Position numbers and translations under genes: made by a program | The notes under the pieces: model-generated | The model's input: only the letters and a program-made list of their open reading frames with translations | The model's database searches: none | Told to the model about the DNA's origin: nothing | From: Tsuneonella suprasediminis | GTDB lineage: Bacteria; Pseudomonadota; Alphaproteobacteria; Sphingomonadales; Sphingomonadaceae | Direction: 5' to 3' | DNA: 64,000 nt | Assembly (NCBI RefSeq): GCF_003605755.1 | Contig: NZ_RAHJ01000018.1 | Coordinates: 682,001 to 746,000, forward strand | Shown here: positions 18,679 to 28,720 of the stretch, piece after piece | Layout of the letters: every line of letters starts with the position of its first letter | How positions within the stretch are numbered: the first letter of the stretch is position 1

Positions 18679-18791
18679 GCGTTCCCATACCCCGGATCCC
18701 CGCCTTGACTGCTGCCTCTGCGAAGTGGTCGCCATCGGGGTTGGGCCAGTGGGGTGTTGGGCAGGCGCTCGACAAACCGATCGAATAGCGT

Positions 18792-18805
18792 TTGATCCGG
18801 ATCAA
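18792..18805 (+). promoter_or_regulatory. FNR/Anr-type box
   Basis: TTGATCCGGATCAA is a perfect TTGAT-N4-ATCAA dyad, 57 bases upstream of the monooxygenase start. A TATAAT hexamer follows at 18840-18845. Oxygen-responsive (FNR/Anr/FnrL) control of the downstream gene is inferred. Confidence 0.6.
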
Positions 18806-18862
18806 GGATTACGTTCAACATAAGTGGCAAAACCGAACCTATAATGGAGAGGAATTGCAACT

Positions 18863-20389
18863 ATGGTTCACGAAAACAGCGCCAGTCATTTCGATGTGTT
18901 GATAGCCGGAGCGGGGATTTCCGGCATCGGTTCGGCTTATCACCTGCAGCAGCAATGTCCCGAGCGGACATATGCGATCCTTGAGATGAAGGACACGTTC
19001 GGTGGCACGTGGGAAACGCACAAATACCCCGGTGTCCGGTCGGATTCCGACCTTTATACTTTCGGCTATCGCTTCAAACCGTGGATCGGTGCGCCGATCG
19101 CCAGCGGGCAGGCGATCCTCGATTACATGGGAGAGGTGATCGCGGAGAACGGCATCGACGATCATATCCGCTATGGCCACCGGATCGAGAAGTGCAGCTA
19201 TTCGCGCGATACCGATTTATGGACGGTCGAAGCGCGCAAGACCGCCAGCGATGAAACGGTGATTTTCACCTGCAACTTCCTGTGGATGTGTCAGGGGTAT
19301 TACGACCACGAAAAGCCATATATCCCCAACTGGCCGGGTTTGAACGATTACAGGGGCGACTTCGTCCACGCCCAATTGTGGGATCCGGAATACGATTACA
19401 GCGGCAAGCGCATTCTGGTGATCGGATCGGGAGCCACGGCGGCGACGGTTATTCCCCAATTTGCTGTGAAGGCCGCGCACGTGACGATGCTGCAGCGGTC
19501 GCCCACCTATTTCTATTGTTCGGAAAACAGGAATGAACTGGCGGATCGCCTGCGCGAAGTGGGGGTGGACGAACCGACCGTGCACCGTGTTGTACGCCAG
19601 CAGATCATGTATGATCAGGATCAACTGACCAAACGCTGCCAGACAGAGCCTGAGGCGGTGTTTGAAGATCTGAAGGAACTGGTGAGAGCATTCACCGGCG
19701 ATCCCGATTTTCCCTTCGAACCGCACTTCACACCCAAATATCGCGTGTGGCAGCAAAGGCTGGCGTTCTGCCCGGAGGGCGACATTTTCCGTGCTGCCAA
19801 GGCAGGCAAGCTGACTGTTGTGACCGACACCATCGACCGTTTCACTGAAAAGGGCGTTCGCACGGCATCGGGTGAGGAAATCGAAGCGGACCTGATCGTG
19901 GCTGCCACGGGTTTTCGCCTGTCGGTGATGGGCGACATCCCGTTCGAAGTCGATGGAGAGCCAGTGAACTGGCATGATACCGTCACCTATCGCGGGATGA
20001 TGTTTACCGGCGTGCCCAATATGGCGTGGGTCATGGGGTATTTCCGCGCAAGCTGGACGCTGCGCGTGGACATGATGGGCGATTTCATCTGCAGCCTACT
20101 CAACTACATGGCGCAAATTGGTGCGAAGCGGGTGGAGGTGGCGCTCCGTCCGGAAGACGAGGGAATGGAGCTGCACCCCTGGATCGAAGCCGATAACTTC
20201 AATCCCGGATATCTGATGCGTGGTCTGGATCAGTTACCGCGCCGCGGTGACAAGCCCGAATGGCGACACAATCAGAACTATTGGGCAGAGCGGGAAGAGA
20301 TACCTGTGATCGACTGCGCTGGGACTGAATTCGTATATGACGGTGAACAAACCAGTGCGCGATCTGCAAGGGTCATCGAAACCGCATAA
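18863..20389 (+). CDS. Flavin-containing Baeyer-Villiger-type monooxygenase, EthA-like
   Basis: NADPH- and FAD-dependent monooxygenase that inserts oxygen into ketones or oxidises heteroatoms. It has two Rossmann motifs, LIAGAGISGIGSAYHL near residue 13 and ILVIGSGATAATVIP near residue 185. Between them is a type I Baeyer-Villiger fingerprint, YRGDFVHAQLWDPEY (GxxxHxxxW). The order and the DTFGGTWETHKYPGVRSDS segment resemble EthA. Length is 508 aa. The ribosome site GAGAGGAA precedes ATG 18863. The gene is transcribed alone and has an FNR-type box upstream, unusual for an oxygen-consuming enzyme. The substrate is unknown. Confidence 0.9.
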   Translation: MVHENSASHFDVLIAGAGISGIGSAYHLQQQCPERTYAILEMKDTFGGTWETHKYPGVRSDSDLYTFGYRFKPWIGAPIASGQAILDYMGEVIAENGIDDHIRYGHRIEKCSYSRDTDLWTVEARKTASDETVIFTCNFLWMCQGYYDHEKPYIPNWPGLNDYRGDFVHAQLWDPEYDYSGKRILVIGSGATAATVIPQFAVKAAHVTMLQRSPTYFYCSENRNELADRLREVGVDEPTVHRVVRQQIMYDQDQLTKRCQTEPEAVFEDLKELVRAFTGDPDFPFEPHFTPKYRVWQQRLAFCPEGDIFRAAKAGKLTVVTDTIDRFTEKGVRTASGEEIEADLIVAATGFRLSVMGDIPFEVDGEPVNWHDTVTYRGMMFTGVPNMAWVMGYFRASWTLRVDMMGDFICSLLNYMAQIGAKRVEVALRPEDEGMELHPWIEADNFNPGYLMRGLDQLPRRGDKPEWRHNQNYWAEREEIPVIDCAGTEFVYDGEQTSARSARVIETA

Positions 20390-20405
20390 CGGCGGGCAGT
20401 ATCGC

Positions 20406-20450
20406 AGCGCCCGTCGACAACGATATGTCGCTGGTCGAGTGGCGGGCGCT
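20406..20450 (+). terminator. Hairpin after the monooxygenase gene
   Basis: AGCGCCCG pairs with CGGGCGCT (20406-20413 with 20443-20450), with an inner TCGAC/GTCGA pairing. It begins 17 bases after the stop. No T-run follows, so termination is only a possibility. Confidence 0.4.
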
Positions 20451-20506
20451 CGACACATATCGGATGATAGTCCTATTCCTCTGTAATTGTTTACGGGGGA
20501 CTATCC

Positions 20507-22336
20507 ATGAAACTGCGTTCTATCCTGCTGATCGCCGCCGCTTTGCCGTTGGCGGTTTCGACTGCCGCCAATGCGGCCGACCCTGCCGAGGCGGTAAAGC
20601 CCGTTGGGTTATCCGTCGAACAGGTTGAGCATGACAAGCTGTTTGCCATTTTCAAGGCAGACGATGAAGCGAGCCTCAAGCTTAGCCCGATCATGGCGAT
20701 TTTTCGCGGTGATCTGCGCTATGCCGACAAGATCGGCGATTTCCTGACGCCGGAATACAACGCCGCGGTGAAAGCGCAGGCTGAAAGCAGCCTCGCTGCG
20801 CTCAAGACTATCGACCGGGACAAGCTGAACCCGACCGACAAGATCGCCTATGACGTGTTCGCCTATTCACAGGGTGAAGCGCTGAAGACGCTGACGCCCG
20901 AATATCTGGCGCTGACCGAAGTGCGCCCGATCAATCACTTCTTCGGCTTCCACACGTATTATCCCACGTTCTCCAGCGGGAAAGGTGCCGCACCGTACAA
21001 GACTGTGAAGGATTATGAGAACGGGCTTTCGCGCAATGCCGATTATGTTCGGCTGATCGACAGGTCGATTGGCAAATTCCGCGAAGGGATGAAGTCAGGC
21101 GTTGTCGAAACCAAACTGACGATCAACAACGTGATCCAGCAGCTCGAAACGCAAGCGAAAATGCCGATCGAGGAATCCCCTTATTGGGGACCGGTCGACA
21201 ATATGCCTGCCGATTTCAGCGATGCTGAGAAGGCGCGACTGACCGATGCCTATCACGCGTCCATCGGTGATGTGTACGCCGCCAATGCCCGCCTGCACGC
21301 ATTCCTGAAAGACGAATATCTGCCGGTCGCGCGCGACAGCGTCGGCCTCAGCCAGATGAAGGGTGGGGCGGCACTCTATCAATCGATGATCGAGCAGACC
21401 ACTACGCTGCCGCTGACCGCCGATTACCTGCACAATCTGGGCCTGAGCGAAGTGGCCCGGATCAAGCATGGGATGGAGGAGATCAAAAGCGAAGTCGGCT
21501 TCAAGGGAACGCTGGGCGAATTCTTCGAATTCATCCGTACCGATCCGCAGTTCAAGCCCAAGAGCCGCGAAGACCTGACGCAACGGTATTACGCCATCGG
21601 CAAGGAAGTCGATCAGCAAGTGCCGAAGTTCTTTTCCAAGGTGCCCAAGACCGCATTGGAAATCCGGCCGTACGAGGAATTCCGCGAAAAGTTCGAAGCA
21701 GGCGGTTCGTATGAATCGGGCACGCCGGATGGCTCGCGTCCGGGCGTATTCTATTTTAACGCCTACGATCTGCCGAGCCGCACCACGCCGGGCGAAACCA
21801 CGCTGTACCTGCACGAAGGTGCGCCGGGGCATCATTTCCAGATCAGTCTGGCGCAGGAAAACGATGCGCTGCCGGCCTTCATGCGGTTCGGTGGCAATAC
21901 CGCCTATGTCGAAGGCTGGGCGCTTTATGCCGAAACGCTCGGCTATCCGATGGGGTTCTACAAAGACCCCTACCAGCGGTTCGGTACACTGGATGACGAG
22001 ATGCTGCGCGCGATGCGGCTGGTGGTCGATACCGGCCTTCATTCCAAGGGATGGACCCGCGATCAGGCGATTGAATACATGCTGGCGAATTCTGGCATGG
22101 GCCGCACCGATGCCACGGCAGAAGTGGAACGCTATATTGCCATTCCCAGTCAGGCGCTGGCGTACAAGGTTGGCGCTCTGACGATTCAGGGCCTGCGTAA
22201 GAAGGCGGAGAAAGTGCTGGGCGACAAGTTCGACATTCGCGCCTTCCACGAACAGGTGCTCGACACCGGGGCGTTGCCGTTGCCGGTGCTGGAAAAGAAG
22301 ATCGACGACTGGATCGCTGCGACCCAATCCGCATGA
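20507..22336 (+). CDS. DUF885-family exported metallopeptidase-like protein
   Basis: Exported 609-aa protein of the DUF885 family. The signal peptide ends at ANAADP. Late in the sequence lies the gluzincin-type zinc motif LHEGAPGHHFQ and, downstream, YVEGWALYAE, whose glutamate would be the third ligand; both are conserved in DUF885. Families with this pattern are assigned as putative carboxypeptidase-like or oligopeptide-degrading enzymes. Location is most likely periplasmic. GGGGGAC lies upstream of ATG 20507. Monocistronic, bounded by hairpins on both sides. Confidence 0.85.
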   Translation: MKLRSILLIAAALPLAVSTAANAADPAEAVKPVGLSVEQVEHDKLFAIFKADDEASLKLSPIMAIFRGDLRYADKIGDFLTPEYNAAVKAQAESSLAALKTIDRDKLNPTDKIAYDVFAYSQGEALKTLTPEYLALTEVRPINHFFGFHTYYPTFSSGKGAAPYKTVKDYENGLSRNADYVRLIDRSIGKFREGMKSGVVETKLTINNVIQQLETQAKMPIEESPYWGPVDNMPADFSDAEKARLTDAYHASIGDVYAANARLHAFLKDEYLPVARDSVGLSQMKGGAALYQSMIEQTTTLPLTADYLHNLGLSEVARIKHGMEEIKSEVGFKGTLGEFFEFIRTDPQFKPKSREDLTQRYYAIGKEVDQQVPKFFSKVPKTALEIRPYEEFREKFEAGGSYESGTPDGSRPGVFYFNAYDLPSRTTPGETTLYLHEGAPGHHFQISLAQENDALPAFMRFGGNTAYVEGWALYAETLGYPMGFYKDPYQRFGTLDDEMLRAMRLVVDTGLHSKGWTRDQAIEYMLANSGMGRTDATAEVERYIAIPSQALAYKVGALTIQGLRKKAEKVLGDKFDIRAFHEQVLDTGALPLPVLEKKIDDWIAATQSA

Positions 22337-22344
22337 TCGCCAGC

Positions 22345-22375
22345 GGCGGGTGGGGCGTTCGCCGTCCTGCCCGCC
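22345..22375 (+). terminator. Probable intrinsic terminator after the DUF885 gene
   Basis: GGCGGG (22345-22350) pairs with CCCGCC (22370-22375), with an inner GCG/CGT pairing. It starts 9 bases after the stop, and a T-containing stretch (TGTGTCGTTT) follows. Confidence 0.5.
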
Positions 22376-22458
22376 ACCTGTGTCGTTTGCAGCCCGACGG
22401 TTGACTCCACCCGGACAGAATGATGTTCTGGCCGGAACCGATCACCGAGGGGGTTGCT

Positions 22459-23151
22459 TTGAAATATCGATATATATTGGCGATTGCCGCCATTGGCATG
22501 GTCACCGGCTGCGGCAATTCGGACACCACGGACAATACTGCCAAGGCCGCTGTGCCCTCAGCCAGCGATGCGGCCAGTGCGGATGGAGCCAAGGTCGTGG
22601 CTGCACCTGCCAAGGCGACACCGGCCCCGTTGCGCGGCCCGGAACTCAGCGCTTTGCTGGGAACGAAGGACAAGGAAATCTGCCGCCCGTTCACGATGGC
22701 TGGGCGGGAGTTGCTCTATAGCGCCTCCGCGATTTCGGATGGCAAGGGCGGCTATCGCGCATCCGGCCCACGGGATATTCCCGGTCTCGGTCGCAAGATC
22801 GCGCCAACGGTCCTGCAACCCGCGCAGAACGATGGGCGCTATGGCGTGCGCTACGAATTCGATGGAAAATGGAATGGCTTGCAGGTCGTTGGCATGGGGT
22901 ACGACTTCAATCCGGGGTCGGATCTGCCCGAAAGCACGACGCTCTATCTGCAAGACGATCCGGCAAAGGTCGCCTCGGTTCTCGGCGGTCTGGGTTTTCC
23001 GGTGGCCGAGGGTGGCGGGGCCAAAGTGGTCCATAAGAACGCCGGTTTCGGACCCGGCGATTATTTCGGACTGGTGAGCATTATCGAGAAGCGCGGCGGT
23101 CGCACCGCGTATGAATGCCGCGAAGGCCCGTTCGATAAAGGCGATTACTGA
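22459..23151 (+). CDS. Hypothetical lipoprotein with a rare TTG start
   Basis: Secreted lipoprotein of 230 aa of unknown function. From TTG 22459 the N-terminus reads KYRYILAIAAIGMVTGC, a clean lipobox with cysteine near residue 18, then a Ser/Ala/Pro linker and a globular domain rich in glycine (GGYRASGPRDIPGLGRK, GLQVVGMGYDFNPGSD). GAGGGG lies six bases before this TTG, whereas the ATG codons upstream would bury the signal peptide. The C-terminal cysteine in YECREGPF may pair with the cysteine in EICRPF. It is not obviously linked to the neighbouring genes. Confidence 0.7.
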   Translation: MKYRYILAIAAIGMVTGCGNSDTTDNTAKAAVPSASDAASADGAKVVAAPAKATPAPLRGPELSALLGTKDKEICRPFTMAGRELLYSASAISDGKGGYRASGPRDIPGLGRKIAPTVLQPAQNDGRYGVRYEFDGKWNGLQVVGMGYDFNPGSDLPESTTLYLQDDPAKVASVLGGLGFPVAEGGGAKVVHKNAGFGPGDYFGLVSIIEKRGGRTAYECREGPFDKGDY

Positions 23152-23194
23152 TCGCCCCTTTCGCTCAGCCGAATTAACGCCTACAACCGTCGGA

Positions 23195-25173
<1,979 letters not shown>

Positions 25174-25199
25174 CCCGGCATAGGAAGGCTGTTTCTCCA

Positions 25200-25820
25200 A
25201 TGTCCGACGCCGATTTACAGGTCACCCCCATCAGCGATGGGGGTGACTGGCGTTTTGCGCCGATAGCGGAGTTGTACGAGCGGGCCTTTCCGCCGTCGGA
25301 ACGCAAGCCCACGGCTTTTCTCAACGATGTTGTGGTGCGGTCTGACTATGTGCTTCTCGCCGCAACAATCGCAGAGGAGATCGCCGGGTTTTCCGTGCTC
25401 TATGTATCGAATGCGGGCTTTGGCCTGCTGGAATACATGGCCGTCAACGAACGCCTGCGCGGGCATGGCGTGGGTGGGAAGCTGTTTCGCGAAACAGCCC
25501 GACATTGTCCGGTCCCGATGGTGCTGGAAGTGGAAGCGCCCGATGAAGGGGTGGATTCGATCGAGGCGCGTCGCGTCGAATTCTACCGCAGGCTGGGCTG
25601 CCGCATGGTGCCGCAGCTTTGCTATAGAATGCCGCAACTGGGGGCGGAATTGCCGCCGCCGATGCGCCTGATGCTCACCAATTACGCGCCCGATGCCATT
25701 GCTAAGTCGCAACTGGGCGATTGGATCGGGGGCATTTACAGCGGGGTCTATGGTCGCCCGGCATCCGACCCCTCTGCCATCGAAATGCTCTCTCCGCTCC
25801 CGGACTGTATCGAGCTGTAG
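25200..25820 (+). CDS. GNAT-family N-acetyltransferase
   Basis: Acyl-CoA-dependent N-acetyltransferase fold. The CoA-binding loop motif is RGHGVGGKLFRE (Q/RxxGxG/A type), preceded by the beta-strand segment LLEYMAVNERLR and followed by FYRRLGCRMVPQ. Length is 206 aa, with about 50 residues after the GNAT core. It lies 26 bases after thiC and could be read through from it. The substrate is unknown; no thiamine role is visible. Confidence 0.8.
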   Translation: MSDADLQVTPISDGGDWRFAPIAELYERAFPPSERKPTAFLNDVVVRSDYVLLAATIAEEIAGFSVLYVSNAGFGLLEYMAVNERLRGHGVGGKLFRETARHCPVPMVLEVEAPDEGVDSIEARRVEFYRRLGCRMVPQLCYRMPQLGAELPPPMRLMLTNYAPDAIAKSQLGDWIGGIYSGVYGRPASDPSAIEMLSPLPDCIEL

Positions 25821-25879
25821 TTTCGAACCGAGACATCAGTCGCCTGACCGCGCGATAGGCTCTTTCCTACACCGCACAA

Positions 25880-25920
25880 ATATGGCCAGATCCCGGCTAT
25901 GCACCGGCATCTGGCCATAT
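25880..25920. repeat. Perfect 12-bp inverted repeat forming a long hairpin
   Basis: ATATGGCCAGAT (25880-25890 plus 25891) pairs exactly with ATCTGGCCATAT (25909-25920), and after one mismatch CCGG pairs with CCGG around a 7-base loop. The stem is therefore about 16 bp in a 41-base element. It sits between convergent genes. Possible roles are a bidirectional transcription barrier or a structured RNA. Confidence 0.85.
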
Positions 25921-26039
25921 CTGTTTCTGCTATCCCGGCGGGTCTGAAAACCCGTGTTACGCGGCTGTCCTGCGGGTGGTGGATTTTTCTTCTTCAGGAC
26001 AGTGTAACATGTGGTCCATGTCTCACCCAACGCGTTGAA

Positions 26040-26069
26040 AACGCTGAACCTGTAGGATCAGCGTTTTTT
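26040..26069 (+). terminator. Intrinsic terminator overlapping the convergent gene's stop
   Basis: AACGCTGA (26040-26047) and TCAGCGTT (26058-26065) form an 8-bp stem with a 10-base loop, followed by TTTT. The right arm includes the stop codon of the minus-strand gene. The mirrored strand also ends in TTTTC, so it may act in both directions. Confidence 0.8.
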
Positions 26070-26366
26070 GACGAATTCGGCGCGCAAAACCAGCCCTTTG
26101 ATGCCGGGATATTTGCAGTCGATTTCCTGCGCATCGCCGGTCAGGCGGATCGATTTGATCAGCGTCCCTTGCTTCAGTGTCTGGCCGGCACCTTTGACTT
26201 CCAGATCCTTGATCAAAGTGACCTGATCGCCATCGGCCAGCAGGTTGCCGACCGCGTCGCGGACTTCAACGGTATTGGCCGCAGCCTGTTTTGCCGCCAG
26301 TTCGGATGCGGGCATCCATTCGCCGCTTTCCTCGTCGTACACGTACTCTTCGTCATCATTGGCCAT
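26058..26366 (-). CDS. PhnA/YjdM C-terminal-domain protein without zinc ribbon
   Basis: Small cytoplasmic protein of 102 aa. The C-terminal 70 residues match the PhnA (YjdM) domain: VRDAVGNLLADGDQVTLIKD, then VKGAGQTLKQGTLIKSIRL and a VKKR tail. The zinc-ribbon N-terminus of YjdM is replaced by an acidic segment with YVYDEESGEWMPASELAAK. The name PhnA refers to alkylphosphonate loci but the biochemical role is not established. The start ATG 26366 is backed by AAAGGGGAAC on the minus strand. It is monocistronic and converges with the GNAT gene. Confidence 0.8.
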   Translation of the reverse strand: MANDDEEYVYDEESGEWMPASELAAKQAAANTVEVRDAVGNLLADGDQVTLIKDLEVKGAGQTLKQGTLIKSIRLTGDAQEIDCKYPGIKGLVLRAEFVKKR

Positions 26367-26372
26367 ATGCCA

Positions 26373-26442
26373 GTTCCCCTTTCACAACGCCCTTTGGCAG
26401 GGCGCGCGCGGTATAGCCAGCCCACGCGCGGAAAAGGGGAAC
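26373..26442. repeat. Nested inverted repeat between divergent genes
   Basis: GTTCCCCTTT (26373-26382) is repeated inverted as AAAGGGGAAC (26433-26442). Inside are CGCCCT/AGGGCG and CGCGCG repeats. The left arm is the ribosome site of the minus-strand PhnA-like gene, so pairing could hide it; a cruciform is also possible. Confidence 0.6.
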
Positions 26443-26503
26443 CGGGGCAATGCCGGGGCATTGATGTCAGGGGTGCAGAATCGTGATTGAAGAGGATCGA
26501 AGT

Positions 26504-26821
26504 ATGGAAATTCAGTTCAACTCCGACAGCAGTGTGATGGGCACCGAAAACGTGGCCGAACGGATCGAAGAGCAGCTTCGCAGTAAGCTGGGCCGCTTCT
26601 CCGACCGGCTGACACGGTTGGAAGTCCATGTCGGAGATGAAAACGCGCGCAAGGGCGGCGGAGACGACAAACGGTGCATGATCGAAGCGCGTCCGCGTGG
26701 TGGCGATCCGGTAAGTGCAACTGCTCATTCCGACACGGTGGACAATGCCGCCCGCGATGCCGCCAGTAAGCTGACTACCTTGCTGGAGCGTCATTTCGGC
26801 AAGGCCGACCGTACGCGTTGA
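26504..26821 (+). CDS. HPF/RaiA-family ribosome-associated protein
   Basis: Short ribosome-hibernation-type protein of 105 aa. It starts MEIQFNSDSS, followed by the amphipathic helix VAERIEEQLRSKLGRFSDRL, VEVHV-like strand LTRLEVHVGDENA, and the second helix DNAARDAASKLTTLLERHF, in the order of the HPF fold. It lacks the C-terminal extension of long HPF. ATG 26504 follows GAGGA at nine bases; a GTG 21 bases earlier would add an extra MIEEDRS. Stress regulation is likely but no element was identified. Confidence 0.8.
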   Translation: MEIQFNSDSSVMGTENVAERIEEQLRSKLGRFSDRLTRLEVHVGDENARKGGGDDKRCMIEARPRGGDPVSATAHSDTVDNAARDAASKLTTLLERHFGKADRTR

Positions 26822-26848
26822 TCCCCGTTTGCAATTTGTGAGATCGCT

Positions 26849-27478
26849 ATGAAAACCATCGCCCTGATCGCCCCGTTCGCTTCGCTGGCATTGCTGGCCG
26901 CATGTTCTCAGTCGGACCAGAGTGCCACATCGGGGGAAGGGGGCGATGCTGCCGCCAGCTCTGCCCCTGATGCTGCGGCTAGGGAGGCATTGCCCACGGC
27001 GTCGGAGGCTGCGTCTCCATCGCCGCCACCTTCTGCCACGGCAACGCCTTTGCCAGCCAACACGCTAAGGCTGGAGGGGTTGGGCGATCTTACTATTGGC
27101 AAGCCTGTGCCCAAAGGCAGCGATTTTGCGATGCGCGGCGCACAGGCCAGCGATACCTGCCTAATCTATACCTCGCCCGAATATCCCGATGCCTATGCGA
27201 TTGTGGAGGACGGGCAGGTGCGCCGGATCACCGTAGCGCGCGGGTCGAAAGTCAAGCTGGTTGAAGGGATCGGGCCGGGCGACAGCGAGGCGCGCGTGTT
27301 GCGCGATTTTCCCAGCTTCAGGACCAGTGCCCACGAATATGTCGAAGCGCCTGCCAAGTACCTGACTCAACCGGGTAACGATCCACGCATGCGGTTCGAA
27401 ATCGGGGCGGATCGCAAAGTGGATGCAATCCATGTCGGGCTGATGCCACAGCTCACTTACAGCGAAGGATGCGCCTGA
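26849..27478 (+). CDS. Hypothetical lipoprotein
   Basis: Lipoprotein of 209 aa with signal and lipobox LALLAAC (cysteine near residue 19), a low-complexity Ala/Ser/Pro linker to about residue 70, and a globular domain with two cysteines (TCLIYTSPEYPDAY and the C-terminal EGCA). The domain pattern, including VEDGQVRRITVARGSKVKL and DFPSFRTSAHEY, is seen in small sphingomonad envelope proteins without known function. It begins 28 bases after the hibernation factor, so both may be on one transcript. Confidence 0.7.
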   Translation: MKTIALIAPFASLALLAACSQSDQSATSGEGGDAAASSAPDAAAREALPTASEAASPSPPPSATATPLPANTLRLEGLGDLTIGKPVPKGSDFAMRGAQASDTCLIYTSPEYPDAYAIVEDGQVRRITVARGSKVKLVEGIGPGDSEARVLRDFPSFRTSAHEYVEAPAKYLTQPGNDPRMRFEIGADRKVDAIHVGLMPQLTYSEGCA

Positions 27479-27641
27479 CGGGAGTAAGATTAGGAGAACC
27501 ACTCTATCTGTGCTATCGTGCTCACGCTGACATCGAATATTGCGATGGACTTCGAATTTGCCGACCGCCGCTTGCTGCCTCGCAGCCCCGGCGCAAACCA
27601 GACGACGACTTCCTTTCCTTGGACGATTTGACGCACGACCT

Positions 27642-27659
27642 GCACGCAATTCTGCGTGC
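27642..27659 (+). promoter_or_regulatory. Hairpin in the cold-shock gene leader
   Basis: GCACGCA-ATTC-TGCGTGC is a perfect 7-bp stem with a 4-base loop, in the leader of the cold-shock gene about 17 bases before its AAAGGAA ribosome site. The preceding gene ends 211 bases before the start, leaving room for a long structured leader as in cold-shock mRNAs. Confidence 0.6.
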
Positions 27660-27689
27660 GATTATCTGTTCTATTGAAAGGAACATCCA

Positions 27690-27902
27690 ATGGCCAAGAC
27701 TGGCACCGTAAAATTCTTCAATGCCGACAAGGGTTACGGCTTCATCCAGCCCGACGATGGTTCGGCCGACAGCTTCGTGCACATCACCGCTGTTCAGGCA
27801 GCCGGCATGACCACGCTCGATAAAGAACAGCGCCTCAACTATGATGTTGAGCAGGGGCGTAACGGCAAGGAAAGTGCTGTAAACCTTTCCTCCGCTGACT
27901 GA
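27690..27902 (+). CDS. cspA: Cold-shock protein (CspA family)
   Basis: Single-stranded nucleic-acid-binding protein, an RNA chaperone of 70 aa. RNP1 is KGYGFIQP and RNP2 is SFVHITAV, both intact. The start ATG 27690 follows AAAGGAA at seven bases. The leader before it is long and includes a hairpin, and a GC-rich hairpin follows the stop. No other gene shares its transcript. Which paralogue it is cannot be told. Confidence 0.93.
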   Translation: MAKTGTVKFFNADKGYGFIQPDDGSADSFVHITAVQAAGMTTLDKEQRLNYDVEQGRNGKESAVNLSSAD

Positions 27903-27909
27903 TGCGATG

Positions 27910-27939
27910 CGCCGGGGCCTGCTTTGGCGGGCTCCGGCG
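27910..27939 (+). terminator. GC-rich hairpin after the cold-shock gene
   Basis: CGCCGG (27910-27915) pairs with CCGGCG (27934-27939), with GCCTGC/GCGGGC inside. It begins 7 bases after the stop. A T-run is lacking, so efficiency is uncertain. Confidence 0.5.
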
Positions 27940-28049
27940 AATTGCTTGCCGCACCTGATGGGGGCGGTGTAGTCCTTCGCAAGCCAGCAGCTCGATTGGT
28001 CGAGCGCGCTACAGGCTGAAGGGCGATATAATCGCTTGATTATGCTATG

Positions 28050-28601
28050 TTATTGTATGGTCTGTGATGCAGATTGTGCAGCAAGGCTTGCCGCGACGTC
28101 CACGACTTTCGCGCCGCCTGTGCTTTTAACCGCATTACTCTTAACAGGGCGCGCATCGGCCAGTTGAACGGGGCGCGTCAGTTCCAGCGGTCTGGTATTG
28201 GTCGCATCGATCTGCGCCTTGCTCGCCGGTTCGGTTGAGGCGGGGCTGTCGCTGACCGGCATCGTGGCTGCCGCTTGTTGCGGCCATGATGTGCTGTTGT
28301 CGTAATCCTCTGGCGTATCGGCGTACCAGGTTCGGGCGAAGCGATCATTGGCATAGAGGCCGCGGTCAGAGAGCTGTTCTACCGGCACCACCCCTTCCGG
28401 CGTCGTCATCGCATAGCGTTCTTGCGGTCCCTGCATTTCAAGATATCGGTCGGGCGAAATGGCCGGGGGCTGGTGGTTGGCGAACTCCCCCAGCGTCTGC
28501 CCGTCCCATCGGGAAAGCGGATTGGTATTGACGGTGCTGCCACACGCGACACCCGCGACAGTTGCTGCGATTGCGCCAATAACCCACGGCAATTGCCGCA
28601 T
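28050..28601 (-). CDS. Hypothetical secreted protein
   Basis: Protein of 183 aa of unknown function with an N-terminal hydrophobic segment QLPWVIGAIAATVAGVACG, whose cysteine could be a lipobox. The middle is acidic/aromatic (RYLEMQGPQERYAM, ANDRFARTWYADTPEDYD) and the C-terminal third is low-complexity Ser/Ala/Pro/Thr. ATG 28601 is supported by AGGAGCAGGAAA directly upstream. It is divergent from the COG3650 lipoprotein, 119 bases apart. No known domain was recognised. Confidence 0.6.
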   Translation of the reverse strand: MRQLPWVIGAIAATVAGVACGSTVNTNPLSRWDGQTLGEFANHQPPAISPDRYLEMQGPQERYAMTTPEGVVPVEQLSDRGLYANDRFARTWYADTPEDYDNSTSWPQQAAATMPVSDSPASTEPASKAQIDATNTRPLELTRPVQLADARPVKSNAVKSTGGAKVVDVAASLAAQSASQTIQ

Positions 28602-28720
28602 TTTCCTGCTCCTGTTCCGCACCCTGTGGATGCCGGAGATAATGCACGGCTGGCCATAAGTGTTCCCCCTGGGGCGGTGTGGGCTTGCGAAAAGCTGCGC
28701 CTGAGGCAAGAACACCAACT

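Noticed and set aside
25836-26030. 64-codon minus-strand frame across the hairpin region
   Set aside because: It lacks a ribosome site and consists of the inverted repeats; composition is unlike a protein.
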